NCBI GenBank assembly: GCA_964036195.1
Contig: OZ038459.1
Location: 25,479,206-25,543,205, forward strand
Source of the DNA: Sphaerolaimus hirsutus
Taxonomy: Eukaryota > Nematoda > Chromadorea > Monhysterida > Sphaerolaimidae
Reading direction: 5' to 3'
DNA length: 64,000 nucleotides
Below are positions 12,073 through 22,331 of the stretch, piece by piece. A program made the position numbers and the translations under genes. The stretch's first letter is position 1; every line of letters begins with the position of its first letter. The notes under the pieces were generated by a model, which saw only the letters and a program-made list of their open reading frames with translations, did no database searches and was not told the origin of the DNA.

Positions 12073-12743
12073 AGTTTATTCTGTGCGGAGCAATGCTTTC
12101 TGTCGTGTTTTCAGCTTGTCTATCTGCAATAAAACAGCTGGTCACGCGATATTTCTGCGTGTATTTATTTATTTGCCGCCGCGTAAGGTGGCAAACGAAA
12201 ATGTGAAATAATTTCGAATTTTTATTTCGCCGCTAAAAATAGCTAAATATCGATTTTTTACTGGAAACATTCGAAAATTATGAAACGTTTTCGAGTTTTC
12301 GAATTCATTTCAGTTATTTTGGTTCAAAATAAGTATGAAAAAAACCCATAAAAAACATCAAGTTCACATGAATATATTTCTACATAAATTTACATAAATT
12401 TGCAAATGTGTCTGCGGTCACACCTTGGATTGCCGTAAGACATAAATATCTAATCAAAATTCGAAAATGCTTTATTTTTAGAGGAAAAATTCGAAAATCA
12501 AACAAGTATTTCAAAAATATTCAAAAACTAGTCATTTTAGAGAAAAAACAACACGAAAAAGTTAAAATTTGCCATCGTAACTGCCGCGGCACATGTTGGC
12601 TAATGAAGCTGGCCATATTTTCACTTTATTCTTCCTTTTGCCTTCCATTTCGCATTAATTTTGTTTTGTATATGCATGCATATATACTAGTAGGTATTTT
12701 ATGTATTTTCGTATGCTGACTGAGTACACTTTGCAGCTATATA
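12073..12743. other. No gene; TTCGAA-rich tract
   Basis: Bases 12215-12560 hold TTTTCGAATTT-type repeats like the family L interior. An open frame at 12408-12719 is AT-driven and not supported. Confidence 0.4.
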
Positions 12744-13405
12744 TACCGTATTTCCTTGAAATACCCCCATGGGGTTTATTTTTTCAGAGTGGCAATTTAA
12801 GGGCGGTATTGCGAGGAGAGGCTTATTCGAGCAGGGGGTATTATTTCGCCAGAAATTTTCGCAAAAAGTGGTGGTAAAGGATGGGCTTTTACACACGTCA
12901 CCTAACCGTATATATTTAGACATATCAACGTAGTTCGGTACACATACTGTGTAGCTGCGATGCAAATACCGTATTTCATCGAATTACCCCCCGGGGGTTT
13001 ATTTTTTCAGAGTGAAAATTTTGAGAGAAAAACGTGAACAATGCAACAATAACCACCATTTATAAGTTTTTACAGCATTATAAATATATGGATGTAGATG
13101 GTATAAACGATGTTCTGACCCAACACAGTAAGTGTTTTGAACTTCTGTTATGCATTTCCCGGACCACAAATTCATTGTGCTCATTTTGAGGGGGGTATTT
13201 CGAGGGGGGGGGGGTATTTCGAGGAAATACGGTATACATCAATAAATGCATTATGTATTTACCTTGCATACATGGTGTACCTCATTCCAGACGGGGGTAT
13301 TTCGAGGGGGTGGATTATTTTTTCCTCAACTCGAAAACACCTGCGGGTATTTCGAGGGGGGGGGGGGGTTATTCAAGGGGTGGTGTATTTCGTGGAAATA
13401 CGGTA
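12744..13405. mobile_element. D element nested in a D element
   Basis: Two left ends (12744 and 12967, TACCGTATTTC) are followed by two right ends (13234 and 13405, GGAAATACGGTA), consistent with a 268-bp copy inside an older one. The inner copy shares its interior with 11139-11389. Confidence 0.7.
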
Positions 13406-13984
13406 GCATATTCCATCTGAATAATGGACCGAAATTGTGCGTGTATTTTTTCTGCCGATATAGTTTCTTCATACTGGGATAGCTTAGCAGGGAATTTATC
13501 TTGTCACTTTATTCATAAAATTATTATTGATAAAGTTCAGTGTAAAATAAAAGTTGTATAATACATACAAGTAATACAACCTGCATCGGCATAGATTAAT
13601 CCGTGGAAAAGCAGGTAGTATTTTTCACCAGATCAATACTTCTGTCAATGATATGTTCTGACAGCATATGTTTCACTTTTTCCTATATTTTTTTGTATTC
13701 ATAGCTTTGTTTTTGCGGACACAACATGGCGCATTACCCGTTTCTGTATAAGTGCACTCGCAGCTGTTGTGTAGAGTTGTGAAATAATCATGTTCTAAAA
13801 AATAGAAAAGTAAGTGTTTAATAGTTTTACTTTTTTAAAGTGACCTTGTATTTTTATGATATAATTTTTGGTATCAAAAGATCCCACTGTACTGAAACTG
13901 AAATGCTTTTATTGCTAATTATATCCTTCTATGCATTATGTATCTATCAAAGTAATGTTAGACAAAGACAACTCATCAGAAATA
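13406..13984. other. No gene seen
   Basis: AT-rich DNA. An O-family arm fragment lies at 13405-13435. Confidence 0.45.
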
Positions 13985-14160
13985 CACCATGCGGAAGTCC
14001 CGCACCCTGTGAAGTTTCATGTAAATTGTCAAGTATCACACAAACTTTCTATTAGAATAGAACAATTTTTAAAAGTGAACTTTTATAAGTGATTTGCATG
14101 ACATTGTTCAAATTTGACACTCAACTTTACACTTTACTGTTCACATAACTTGCCATTAAC
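13985..14160. mobile_element. Variant A element (CGCACC type)
   Basis: Left arm GAAGTCCCGCACCCTGTGAA. The right arm has decayed into TTTACACTTTACTG. It belongs to the CCCGCACC subtype also seen at 54703-54893. A tract of CACTTGCCACTTG repeats follows to about 14215. Confidence 0.5.
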
Positions 14161-14489
14161 CAATTACCACTTGCCACTTGCTACTTGCCACTTGTCAATT
14201 CTCTACCTGCCAAATGAACCTCAAATATTCACATACATTTCAAAATATACCTTTACCCTCCGAAAATAGGTATTGAAACCTTGCCAACTCTACCCAAAGC
14301 TCATGCATGTGTAAGCGAGCTGTGGCCTGTCAATCATCACGCTTGATTTTCTCACCCCACTGTATTTATGTATGTGTGAATGATGATAAATACAGTTTCG
14401 AGGATACACTGTACTTTTGAGGCTCACACAGAGAACGCCGTTTGACTACCTAAATAGACTATTGGGTTTAGGGTTTAGGGTGTGACTGG

Positions 14490-14684
14490 CCTGGTGCCAC
14501 TCCCAGACCCTGTAAAAAGCCCTGTGAAATGTCTAATGTCATGCAAAGTGTCTAAAGTCATGGAAAATGCCCTGCAAACTGGCAACTCGGTTGCCATTTT
14601 GCACTGCATTTTCCATGATTTTTGAAACTTTGCATGACATTTGACATTTCACAGGGCTTTTTACAGGGTTGAGAGTGCCCCCAG
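14490..14684. mobile_element. Family A element, CCTG/CCAG flanks
   Basis: Element 14494-14680 lies between CCTG and CCAG. The two target copies differ only in the central W base. A short telomere-like GGGTTTAGGGTTTAGGG lies just upstream at about 14464. Confidence 0.8.
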
Positions 14685-14804
14685 GCTCCAAATTCAAATA
14701 CAGAGTAAGGCGCATAAAACACCTGACACGCAAGTAAGCGCTAAAACGCTGTGGCGACTGGCGCCAGCGCCACAAACCATGGCGTTTTTCCCCATTACGC
14801 CTAT

Positions 14805-15012
14805 ATATGGGCGTTGCACTGACTGGTTTACTGCCAGTAAACTAGAAATTTTGTAAAATCATAAGTCTTGAATTTATTTGAATTCACTGGAATGGGTTAT
14901 TTCTACTCTCCGTTAATTGTAGTTGACGAACACTCTCTTCCAGTAAACTCAAATTCTATTCAAAGTTGATTTATGAGTTTACAGAATTTTTAGTTTACTG
15001 GCTGCAGCGCCA
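14805..15012. mobile_element. Family F element
   Basis: Ends GGTTTACTGCCAGTAAACT and AGTTTACTGGC, with the inner GTTAATTGTAGTTGACG tip. Confidence 0.7.
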
Positions 15013-15321
15013 TTATCTAGGTGTAGTGAGCAAAAAACGCCATGGTTTTTGGCGCTAGCTGCACTAACCACTGTGTGATGAAAATTTCAGTTTTCAATGG
15101 AGATATTTTGCAAGTAGCGAGTTTCAAATAATTTTACAAGGTACCCTTTTGTCTATTGAAATTTAAGGTTTTGGATTTCCTGTCAAGTGAAAAGTGACGT
15201 TTTAAAAGCCCGTTGAGAATTTTAGAGTGCCAAGTATTTGAAAGTGTCAGTGTTTGATATTTTGCCAATCATTTAGTTGTCAACTCTGAAATAATACACA
15301 GATTTACATCAATTTATGTAT

Positions 15322-15466
15322 TTACATACATAACTTTATGTACAGGTATATTTTAGGTCGTTCTAACATCAATCCATCAAACTTTATGGCATCAAACACT
15401 GCCCTAGCAAATTTCGCTGAATGTGTTTGTAATCCCATGTCAGCTAATACTTTACTACACGTCTGT
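15322..15466 (-). CDS. Candidate terminal exon, unknown protein
   Basis: On the minus strand the acceptor-like GAGGTTCATTGCAG is followed by 48 open codons ending in TAA at 15322-15324. The peptide begins QTCSKVLADMG and contains KFARAVFDAIKFDG and ERPKIYLYIK, which reads like a folded protein. The exon would start in phase 2. A frame of this length can arise by chance in AT-rich DNA, no partner exon was fixed, and no family is recognised. Confidence 0.25.
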
Positions 15467-15559
15467 CTGCAATGAACCTCACTCGTGTTTGGGGTGTGTT
15501 CCGAAATTAGTTGGACAGCATGATTTTGAAATATTTTTATTTAACAGAATTCAATGGTT

Positions 15560-15670
15560 CCGCCCACACTAGTACACACCACTGAAATTTTGGAAACTCA
15601 TAGATGGTTTTGAACACATTTAAGTTTACAAGAATGAGGAGTTTGTCAACTGCAGTTGATGATTGTGATA
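15560..15670. mobile_element. Family F fragment
   Basis: CACACTAGT end and 'tttggaaactcatagatggttttgaac' arm with the GTCAACTGCAGTTGA tip. The right half is missing. Confidence 0.5.
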
Positions 15671-15740
15671 AAAAATTCTTCATTCTGGATTAAATGCAAA
15701 TTACAAAAATGTTTTCAAAATAGATTTATGAATTTCCCAG

Positions 15741-15841
15741 TTTTCAACAGTGTACTAGTAGTGCCCATGGCCACAATCATTGTGCTGTGTATGTGCTTTG
15801 GATTAGTATACAGTGCCTGGAGCCAATCCTACAACTGGTGA
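15741..15841 (+). CDS. Candidate terminal exon, membrane protein tail
   Basis: A pyrimidine-rich acceptor (GAATTTCCCAG) at 15740 opens a frame ending in TGA at 15839-15841. The peptide contains MATIIVLCMCFGLVY followed by SAWSQSYNW: a hydrophobic helix of about 20 residues with a short polar tail, as in single-pass membrane proteins. It would begin in phase 1. Upstream DNA is F-element material, so the preceding exon is not found. The product is unknown. Confidence 0.35.
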
Positions 15842-15916
15842 TGTCTAAAAAGTGACAGAAAAGTTGCACGCGATTTGGTCAGCTACAGGTCTGTAGTCAA
15901 TCTTCAGATGAATCAC

Positions 15917-16010
15917 CGTATTACCTCGAAATACCTCCATGTGGGGTTATTATTTTTCCAGCAAAATATGAGGGGGAGCTTATTCGAGGGGGGTTATTAT
16001 TTCATCAGAA
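15917..16010. mobile_element. D element fragment
   Basis: CCGTATTACCTCGAAATACC at the left with GGGGGAGCTTATTCGAGG units. The right terminus is lost. Confidence 0.5.
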
Positions 16011-16481
16011 ACTTCCATTACATCACATATCCCACTGTCCCACTTCTTTTGAAACACACCCAATGCACATACCTAGCTCGTGTTTGGGCACGTGCTCGCA
16101 GTGCTCTACATGTGTATTTATTTGTATGATGAAATGCATGGCTGCAAAGAAAATTAGTGTGTACTCGAGTTGTTGTCTTATGTTTATAATCTGTTGTTTT
16201 TTAGTGTATTTTTAGGTGTTTGAAAGTGAATTGGATTTAAAAAGGACGAATGTTTTTGGCATGACAATTGAAAATTGTAGTTTTGATGTATACATGCACA
16301 TGTGTGACTGAATATAATCCTTGCTATGCCTACTATTCAATAAAAGATTGAATTATTCAATATATTTTGCTGTTGAGCTGCTAACTCAACATTCAAATTT
16401 GTAGGTACCACCTCTTAACTTATAAGCTAAGCTCTATCTTACTTTTAAGCGTGCATGATGCTAAATGCTAAATTTGAAGCC
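16011..16481. other. No gene seen
   Basis: AT-rich sequence, no supported feature. Confidence 0.45.
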
Positions 16482-16844
16482 TACCATATTTCTTCTAATA
16501 AAAGAGCGCCGTTCTATTTTTAACGTCAACGTTTTTTACCTGCCGTTCTATTGCAGTGGCTGTTCTATTGGATGCTGCCGTTCTATTTTTTTCACCAACC
16601 TTTTTCACACATTTTTCATTTGAATGAAGTGTTTTTAATGAAACATTAACAACATTTTAATATCAGAGTATCAATTCAAACAAAACCAAATGTGAAAACA
16701 TACCTGAATCATAGTTATGAATAGGTACTTTTGATGTTCTCACCACCTATTGTTCTAATATTATTGTCTTTTGGCTTCCCTCCAACGTAATTTCGACCTG
16801 CCGTTCTATTGGAGGTATGCCGTTCTATTAGAAGAGATACGATA
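16482..16844. mobile_element. Family K element ('gttctatt')
   Basis: Left end TACCATATTTCTTCTAATA, right end TATTAGAAGAGATACGATA. Inside are repeated GCCGTTCTATTGGAGG units. Terminal bases are shared with family D, so K and D are probably relatives that differ in arm content. Confidence 0.7.
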
Positions 16845-16937
16845 TTTACTTTCCAAAAAGCTTTAACAGTGGTAATTACAACACCAGACACGATATTTTA
16901 TATGCCCGCCGGGTTTTTGTTGGGCTACAAGATTCGT

Positions 16938-17483
16938 GTCGGGCTTAGGGTGTCAAAAAAATTTTTTTACGGGAAACGGAAACGGAAAATTTTTTTCAGT
17001 GGGCGGAAAACGGAAAAAGAGGCCGGGAAAACGGAAACGGAAAAATCAAATTTGCACAGAAATAGAAAAAATTGCTGAAATTTTGCTGGAAAACGGATAA
17101 AATTTGCTGAAATTTTGCTGGAAGTGGGAAAAATTTGCAGTAATTTTGCTGGAAACAGAAATTTTTTTACATCATTGACAATCTGCATGAATTTTTACCA
17201 GTTTGGCTGATCAGAAAACAGAAAGTTGAGCCAGAAAAAAGGTAAAATGAGGCGGAAAAATCAAAAATTGAGGTGGAAAATGGAAAAAAGGCAGAAAAAC
17301 TGGAAATTGAGGCGGAAAACGGAAAATGAGCCAGAAAAACGGAAACGAAAAAAAAGTTGCCGGAAAACCGAACGGAAAACGGAAAAAAAATTTCAGCAGC
17401 CAGAAAACGGAACGGAAAACGGAAAAAAATTTGCCTGCGGAAACGGAAAACGGAAAATGGAAATTTGACACCCTAGTCGGGCT
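16938..17483. mobile_element. Family J hAT-like element, purine-rich
   Basis: Element 16946-17475 has ends TAGGGTGTCAAA and TTTGACACCCTA. GTCGGGCT is duplicated exactly at 16938-16945 and 17476-17483. The + strand is almost entirely GGAAAACGG / GGCGGAAAAC / AAAATTTGC arrays. Long frames in it are artefacts of the repeat. Confidence 0.85.
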
Positions 17484-17792
17484 TACAAAAAATTGTCGGG
17501 CTTACAGAATTGCGTGCGTGCAGAATTTATGCAAAATGTTATTAAGCACACATTTATTATGAAAGTAGCCATTTGAAATATGAAGATAGATGTGTTTCAT
17601 GTGTATTCGAAGTTAGCTATGTCTTCATTGGCCGGAAACGCAGCGGCTTTTCATATGATGAATGGTTAGAAATGTGTTTATCTAAATATGTTTCTAAAGG
17701 TTTCTAAAGGATGGCAAATGCTGTATTTTGTTGCCAGAAATGGCCATGTAAAGTTGGATTAAGTTTTGTTTTTGTACGTAAAATCAAATACT
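17484..17792. other. No gene seen
   Basis: Contains the TCGGGCTTACA repeat flanking family J and otherwise AT-rich DNA. Confidence 0.45.
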
Positions 17793-17935
17793 GCTGGTGC
17801 TACTGCCAGACCTTGTAAAATGTCAAATGTCATGCAAAGTGTCAAAAGTTATGGAAAATGCCCTACAGAATGGCAAACGTCGGTTTGCCATTTTGCAGGG
17901 CATTTTCCATGGCTTTTGACACTTTGCATAGTGAC
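17793..17935. mobile_element. Truncated family A element
   Basis: Complete left arm from GGTGCTACTGCCAGACC and most of the hairpin. The right arm stops after GACACTTTGCAT. Confidence 0.75.
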
Positions 17936-18385
17936 TTTTGGATTTTAATTAATCAATACATTTAATTCAATGAGAAATAAGAAAAAAATTATATTGAATT
18001 GATTTTTGTCTGGTGTCATCTCAGCGTTATATTTGGTTATTCATCATTCCATAATTTTTGATCACTTTTTGGGTATCGAATTTGCAAAGGCTTTTTTCAC
18101 ATATTTACGGTGCAAGAAGTAAATATTTCTACAAGTCTATAAGTCTATTCTAGAAGTCTACTTCTATAAACACATTGTTAAACTTATCCTAATATTTCAA
18201 ATCTGATTCACTTGATTCCGACAAGAATACCTAGTTATTTTCTGTTTAATTTTTCTAGGCCAAAGTTCTTTAAGCTAAGATGAATTTTGTCCCGCTTCAA
18301 ATACCTTAATCCTTTCCAAACTGCCATATGATATTTTAATAAAATCGAAATGCGTAACAAAACTAATTTTCATGTATCTTTATCG
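17936..18385. other. No gene seen
   Basis: AT-rich sequence without a supported feature. Confidence 0.5.
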
Positions 18386-18393
18386 TTCTAGAT

Positions 18394-18731
18394 TAGCGAT
18401 ATAAAAGCGCCATGGCACTTTCGGTGTATTTTTACAGTGGAGCCTAGTACTAAAGTACCTGGTCCCAGACCCTGTAAAATGACCTGTAAAATGTCAAAAA
18501 TAATGTAAAATAGGTAAATGTCAGATTTTTATATTTTTACCGATCGCTTGACGTTTTACATAACACTTTACATGACTTTTGACACTTAGCATGGTATTTG
18601 AAGCTTTTACAGGACATTTTACAGGGTCTGGGAGTGTCCCCTGGCGCTGGCGCTAGCACCAAATCAAAAAGCGTCATGGCGCTTATGGCGGCTGGCGCCA
18701 AACCAAACTACTGGCTCTTTTTACATCACTA
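18394..18731. mobile_element. Family H element with an A element inside
   Basis: Outer ends TAGCGATATAAAAGCGCC and TTTTTACATCACTA. An A element at 18462-18639 is flanked by an exact CCTG duplication (18458-18461, 18640-18643), so it entered after H. The outer 8-bp flanks no longer match. Confidence 0.75.
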
Positions 18732-18739
18732 ATAAAGAT

Positions 18740-19349
18740 ATTCAAGATTTTTTCTTCTGAATTTTTTCCACTCGAAAAATCGTTTGATCGAAGTTTTGAG
18801 TTTTTACCACCCATTGAGAATGTGATTTTAGTCCCCCGCGGAGTTTGGAATTGTCATTGAACCTCGTTTTTTTATGGAAAAAAATGTCGAACAATCTATC
18901 ATTTTCTTGGAGATTTATCGTTTTTATGATGGCATTGGTATATATTCAAGGCGAGATTTTAGTGGGTATATTTATATTTATATAATGTGAAATATTCTTC
19001 CATTTTTTTTTTGAGAAGTCAACTAAATCTAGATGATGTGAATTTTACGGTGTGGCGACGGTTTTTAAAATAAAAAAAAATTTTTTTAATAAACATAAAT
19101 ACAAGTCGAAACACGCTCCATTTTTTTCAGAAGATATCAAATATTCGTATAAGTGCGCATTTACCACTTTGGCCCTGCATACACTAGTTGATAAGTACAT
19201 CAAATGTCAACTGGTTCCCATCTCAATTCAAAGCTTGCTCACGAGCCGACGAACGACGTTCAAATGCAAAAGTATCGAATCGTGGTGAAAATGAAGCTGT
19301 AGTGTTCAAACAAAATATTGGCCTATGCGCAATGTCAATACAAGGTCGG
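18740..19349. other. No gene seen
   Basis: AT-rich. It contains a TTTTTTCCACTCGAAAAATCG tract similar to other TTCGAA regions, and a G-like fragment (TGCATACACTAGTTGA) near 19170. Confidence 0.4.
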
Positions 19350-20196
19350 CCTGGGGCACTCCCAGACCCTGTAAAAAGCAGAGTTGTGAAAGTGTATTTA
19401 CACTTACTCTAAATACCCAGGTAAATGGGTATTTATATTTACACTTACAGTTACACTTTCATAAAACACCCATACACTTTTTTACCCTTTCCTGAGCAAA
19501 ATACCCGGGTACAGAAAGTGTATTTGTTACTTTCAGATGGCCCTGTTTTATGCTTTTGAGAAAGCATAAAATAAGGTAATGTACAAAAAATAACTGCACA
19601 GTGCACACATGCAGTGATGCGTTGAATGTAGAAAATATGGCAAATGTACAAACTAGCCTCTGATCTCCAACCTTTGATCAGTACTTATGGTATTCTACAG
19701 TTTCATCATACTTTTGTAAAAAGGACAAGATCAATGGAAATTCACCAGCTGGACACAAAGTCAACTGGCTTTTGCATTGACATTTGCTGCATGTCCATTC
19801 TTGCATTTAAACAGTGTATCGCATTGCTTAATCAGTAAAATATCAACATCGAAAAAGTGCCATTATTAGGGAACTTCATACCACTACAGTATTTCTTACA
19901 GTCTGAAATGTTTCATAAAAGGCAGTAAATGTGAAATAATGCATGAAAATGACGAATAAATTGATCTAAAGGTGAGAACAGCGGTGTTTTCTAATGCTCA
20001 ACAGTGAGAGCTCTTTCAAAAAAATTTTTTTTACACTTACACTTTTTTACACTTTCCTGGGTATTTTTAAAATACCTTACACTTTTGGTATCCATACTCA
20101 AAATTTGGAAAGTGTATTTACACTCACACTTACACTTTCCAAAAATACCAGTATTTTAACAACTCTGCTTTTTACAGGGTCTGGGATTGGCACCAG
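19350..20196. mobile_element. Family A element split by a family E element
   Basis: A arms (19354-19378 and 20168-20192) surround an E element at 19379-20167 with ends CAGAGTTGTG and CAACTCTG. A's flanks are CCTG at the left and CCAG at the right. The E copy is built on TTACAC / GTGTAA repeats. Its flanks are GTAAAAAG and CTTTTTAC, inverted rather than direct, so the usual 8-bp duplication is absent and the centre of A has gone. Confidence 0.75.
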
Positions 20197-20731
20197 AAGT
20201 ATATTTGTATATTAATTATGGTGCGTAGTGGCACTTGTGAGCAAGCTTTGAATTGGAATGGGAACCAGTTGACATTTGGGGTCCTCGTCAACTAGTGTGC
20301 GTTGGGCCTTTATTTCTACGCAGATCACATTAAATTAAACTGGGCGATGTACAAATTTTGGGCCTAACATCAATTTTATGCCGCTTAATTTTCGCTGCGG
20401 CGTTTTCATGCATTAGAGCGCCAAATCAGTATTTAAGGTTTAAAGATTTTTACTGTGTGAAAGGTTCCTCCCATATCATTAAACCGCACTTTTTACAGTG
20501 ATATCTACAGTAATCCATCTGAATTAAAAACATCAAAATTACTATTGTTCTCCTACTATTAAGAGTATTTCATTGGAGAATTCTAGTGTGAAATTTTTTT
20601 GCGTGACTTTATACATCAGATTACGGTATGACACTATGTTTAGCGAGAAATCCCCGAATACACCGTGAAAAAGTTATAGTCTTTGCATTTGTTTTTATGA
20701 GTTTTCATGCTGAATTTCTGACTGCCTGCTT
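20197..20731. other. No gene seen
   Basis: AT-rich DNA with a G-type fragment (AACCAGTTGACATTTGG) near 20262. Confidence 0.4.
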
Positions 20732-20883
20732 CCAGGGGGCCCCCCCCACCAGACCCTGTAAAAAGCCCTGTAAAATGTCAAATGTCATGCAAAGTTTCAA
20801 AAGTCATGGAAAATGCCCTTCAACAGTTTGCATGACATTTGACATTTTACAGGGCTGTTTACAGGGTCTGGGATTGGCATCAG
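20732..20883. mobile_element. Family A element, CCAG/TCAG flanks
   Basis: Short copy, 20736-20879, with full ends but a shortened hairpin tip. Confidence 0.8.
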
Positions 20884-21076
20884 GGGTTAAGTGTGCAAGT
20901 GAGAAGTAAAATGTAAAAGTGAAGTAAATTTGTAAGCGAGAATTTATATGGCAAGTAAAAGTCAAAAACGTTTTCAGCGTTTTCCTATCACTTACCATTT
21001 GTTTTAACTTTTTTTTTCTCACTTCTAAATGTTCATTGTTTTTTCTTTCTTCTCCACTTGCGGAATTGGCACCCGA
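20884..21076. mobile_element. Family C element
   Basis: Left arm TTAAGTGTGCAAGTGAGAAG, right arm CTCCACTTGCGGAATTGGCA. The arms are made of GTGAAGTAAA / TTTTTCTCACTTC purine and pyrimidine tracts. It abuts the A element at 20883. Confidence 0.7.
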
Positions 21077-22331
21077 TCAGAGTAAACTTTGTATTATTTT
21101 ACATTTTTTTCAGGGTAAAAAACTTTGTAAACAGTCGCATAAACACCCGTACTCACTATAGAATATTTTTGTGCCAAAATTCAGTTTAAATTTATATTAT
21201 TCAAACTATTCTGCTGCAAACACGATAGATTTTTTCAAATATCACGTTCCATAAATATTAATTATGATCATTCATCCTTATCAAATTTAATAATGTTTTT
21301 TTAAACAGATGGATAATTTGCGCGATTTACGGTTGGATGGCTGCAAAATGATATGTTTATTCCATTCGATTACATTTTATTATACACGAAATTTTCTATA
21401 ACAGTTCAACTTTGCAGCGATGTTGGACAGCTCAGGTTGGCTGAATATCGGTTTTTTCATTGTTTTTTTTTTAAATATATCGACAATATGACTTATCGAT
21501 ATCGATAGTTGATATTTTACATTGAGTGAAATTGTGAATGACCGTATCAGAGTAAATGTTTCCTTCATATCAAGATTGTGTCGATATTTTTTCGACATCT
21601 TTGGACATTTTTTCGACAAATTTCGGCATGGATATCGATGTGAAAAATGTTGATGTAAAAGTGCAATGTATGGAGCTTCTGGCGCTTGGCGCTAAAGCTT
21701 TGACGTTATTTGTTATATAGAGCACCTCATAAGTACTTTATGGATCGATACTCGTTTTTGGATTTTTCATACCTATTTAGTTGATGGATGGCCCCAAACC
21801 GAGTTTTTTATGTTTATTTTGTGTTTCGTTTATATTTAATTATTCACGTTTTTAATTGTTCAATTCGTATAAGTTCTGTGTATAAATATCTACTGTAACC
21901 AAAATATCGCCGTTCTCAAATGTTATTCCTCCATCTGTCATTTCTTTCTAACTTCCATAATCAATATTTCTTCATTTTTTTCCATTCCATTTGAAAAACA
22001 ACAACACAAAAAGTGTGTTCTAGCTTGCAGATGTAAATGCGTAAAAGTACCTCCCCTCACAATACCTTTTCTGGGCAAAATTTCTGAGCAGTTGTTGTCG
22101 AAAATCATATTTTGTAAATGTGTACAATGCTTATGTAGGTATTTTGGTTTCCTCCCAAAAACGTCGCGAATGTCAACTAAGTATTGACCTTGCTAACATT
22201 TTAGCTTTGTAGTCTACAGCTAAAACTGGAGAAAGTCCGCACTGAGACCTCATTTGTGCCCAAAAGTGCACAAAATTAAATGCGATAAAATTAAAACAAA
22301 AAAAATCGAAAAAGAATTGATCAACTAAAAA
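21077..22331. other. Upstream region of the 22.3-26.2 kb gene
   Basis: No repeat family is recognised. A TATAAATA sequence lies at about 21884, some 450 bp before the ATG, and may or may not be a promoter. ATCGATATCG clusters occur near 21490. Nothing else is supported. Confidence 0.35.

Noticed and set aside
12408..12719. 103-codon plus frame
   Set aside because: Low-complexity Lys/Ile/Phe composition from a TTCGAA-rich tract.
14462..14482. Telomere-like TTTAGGG repeats
   Set aside because: Only about two units; too short to claim an interstitial telomere.
16967..17562. Lys/Arg-rich and Phe-rich frames over the J element
   Set aside because: Translation of GGAAAACGG purine arrays and of their complement; also at 24945-25495.
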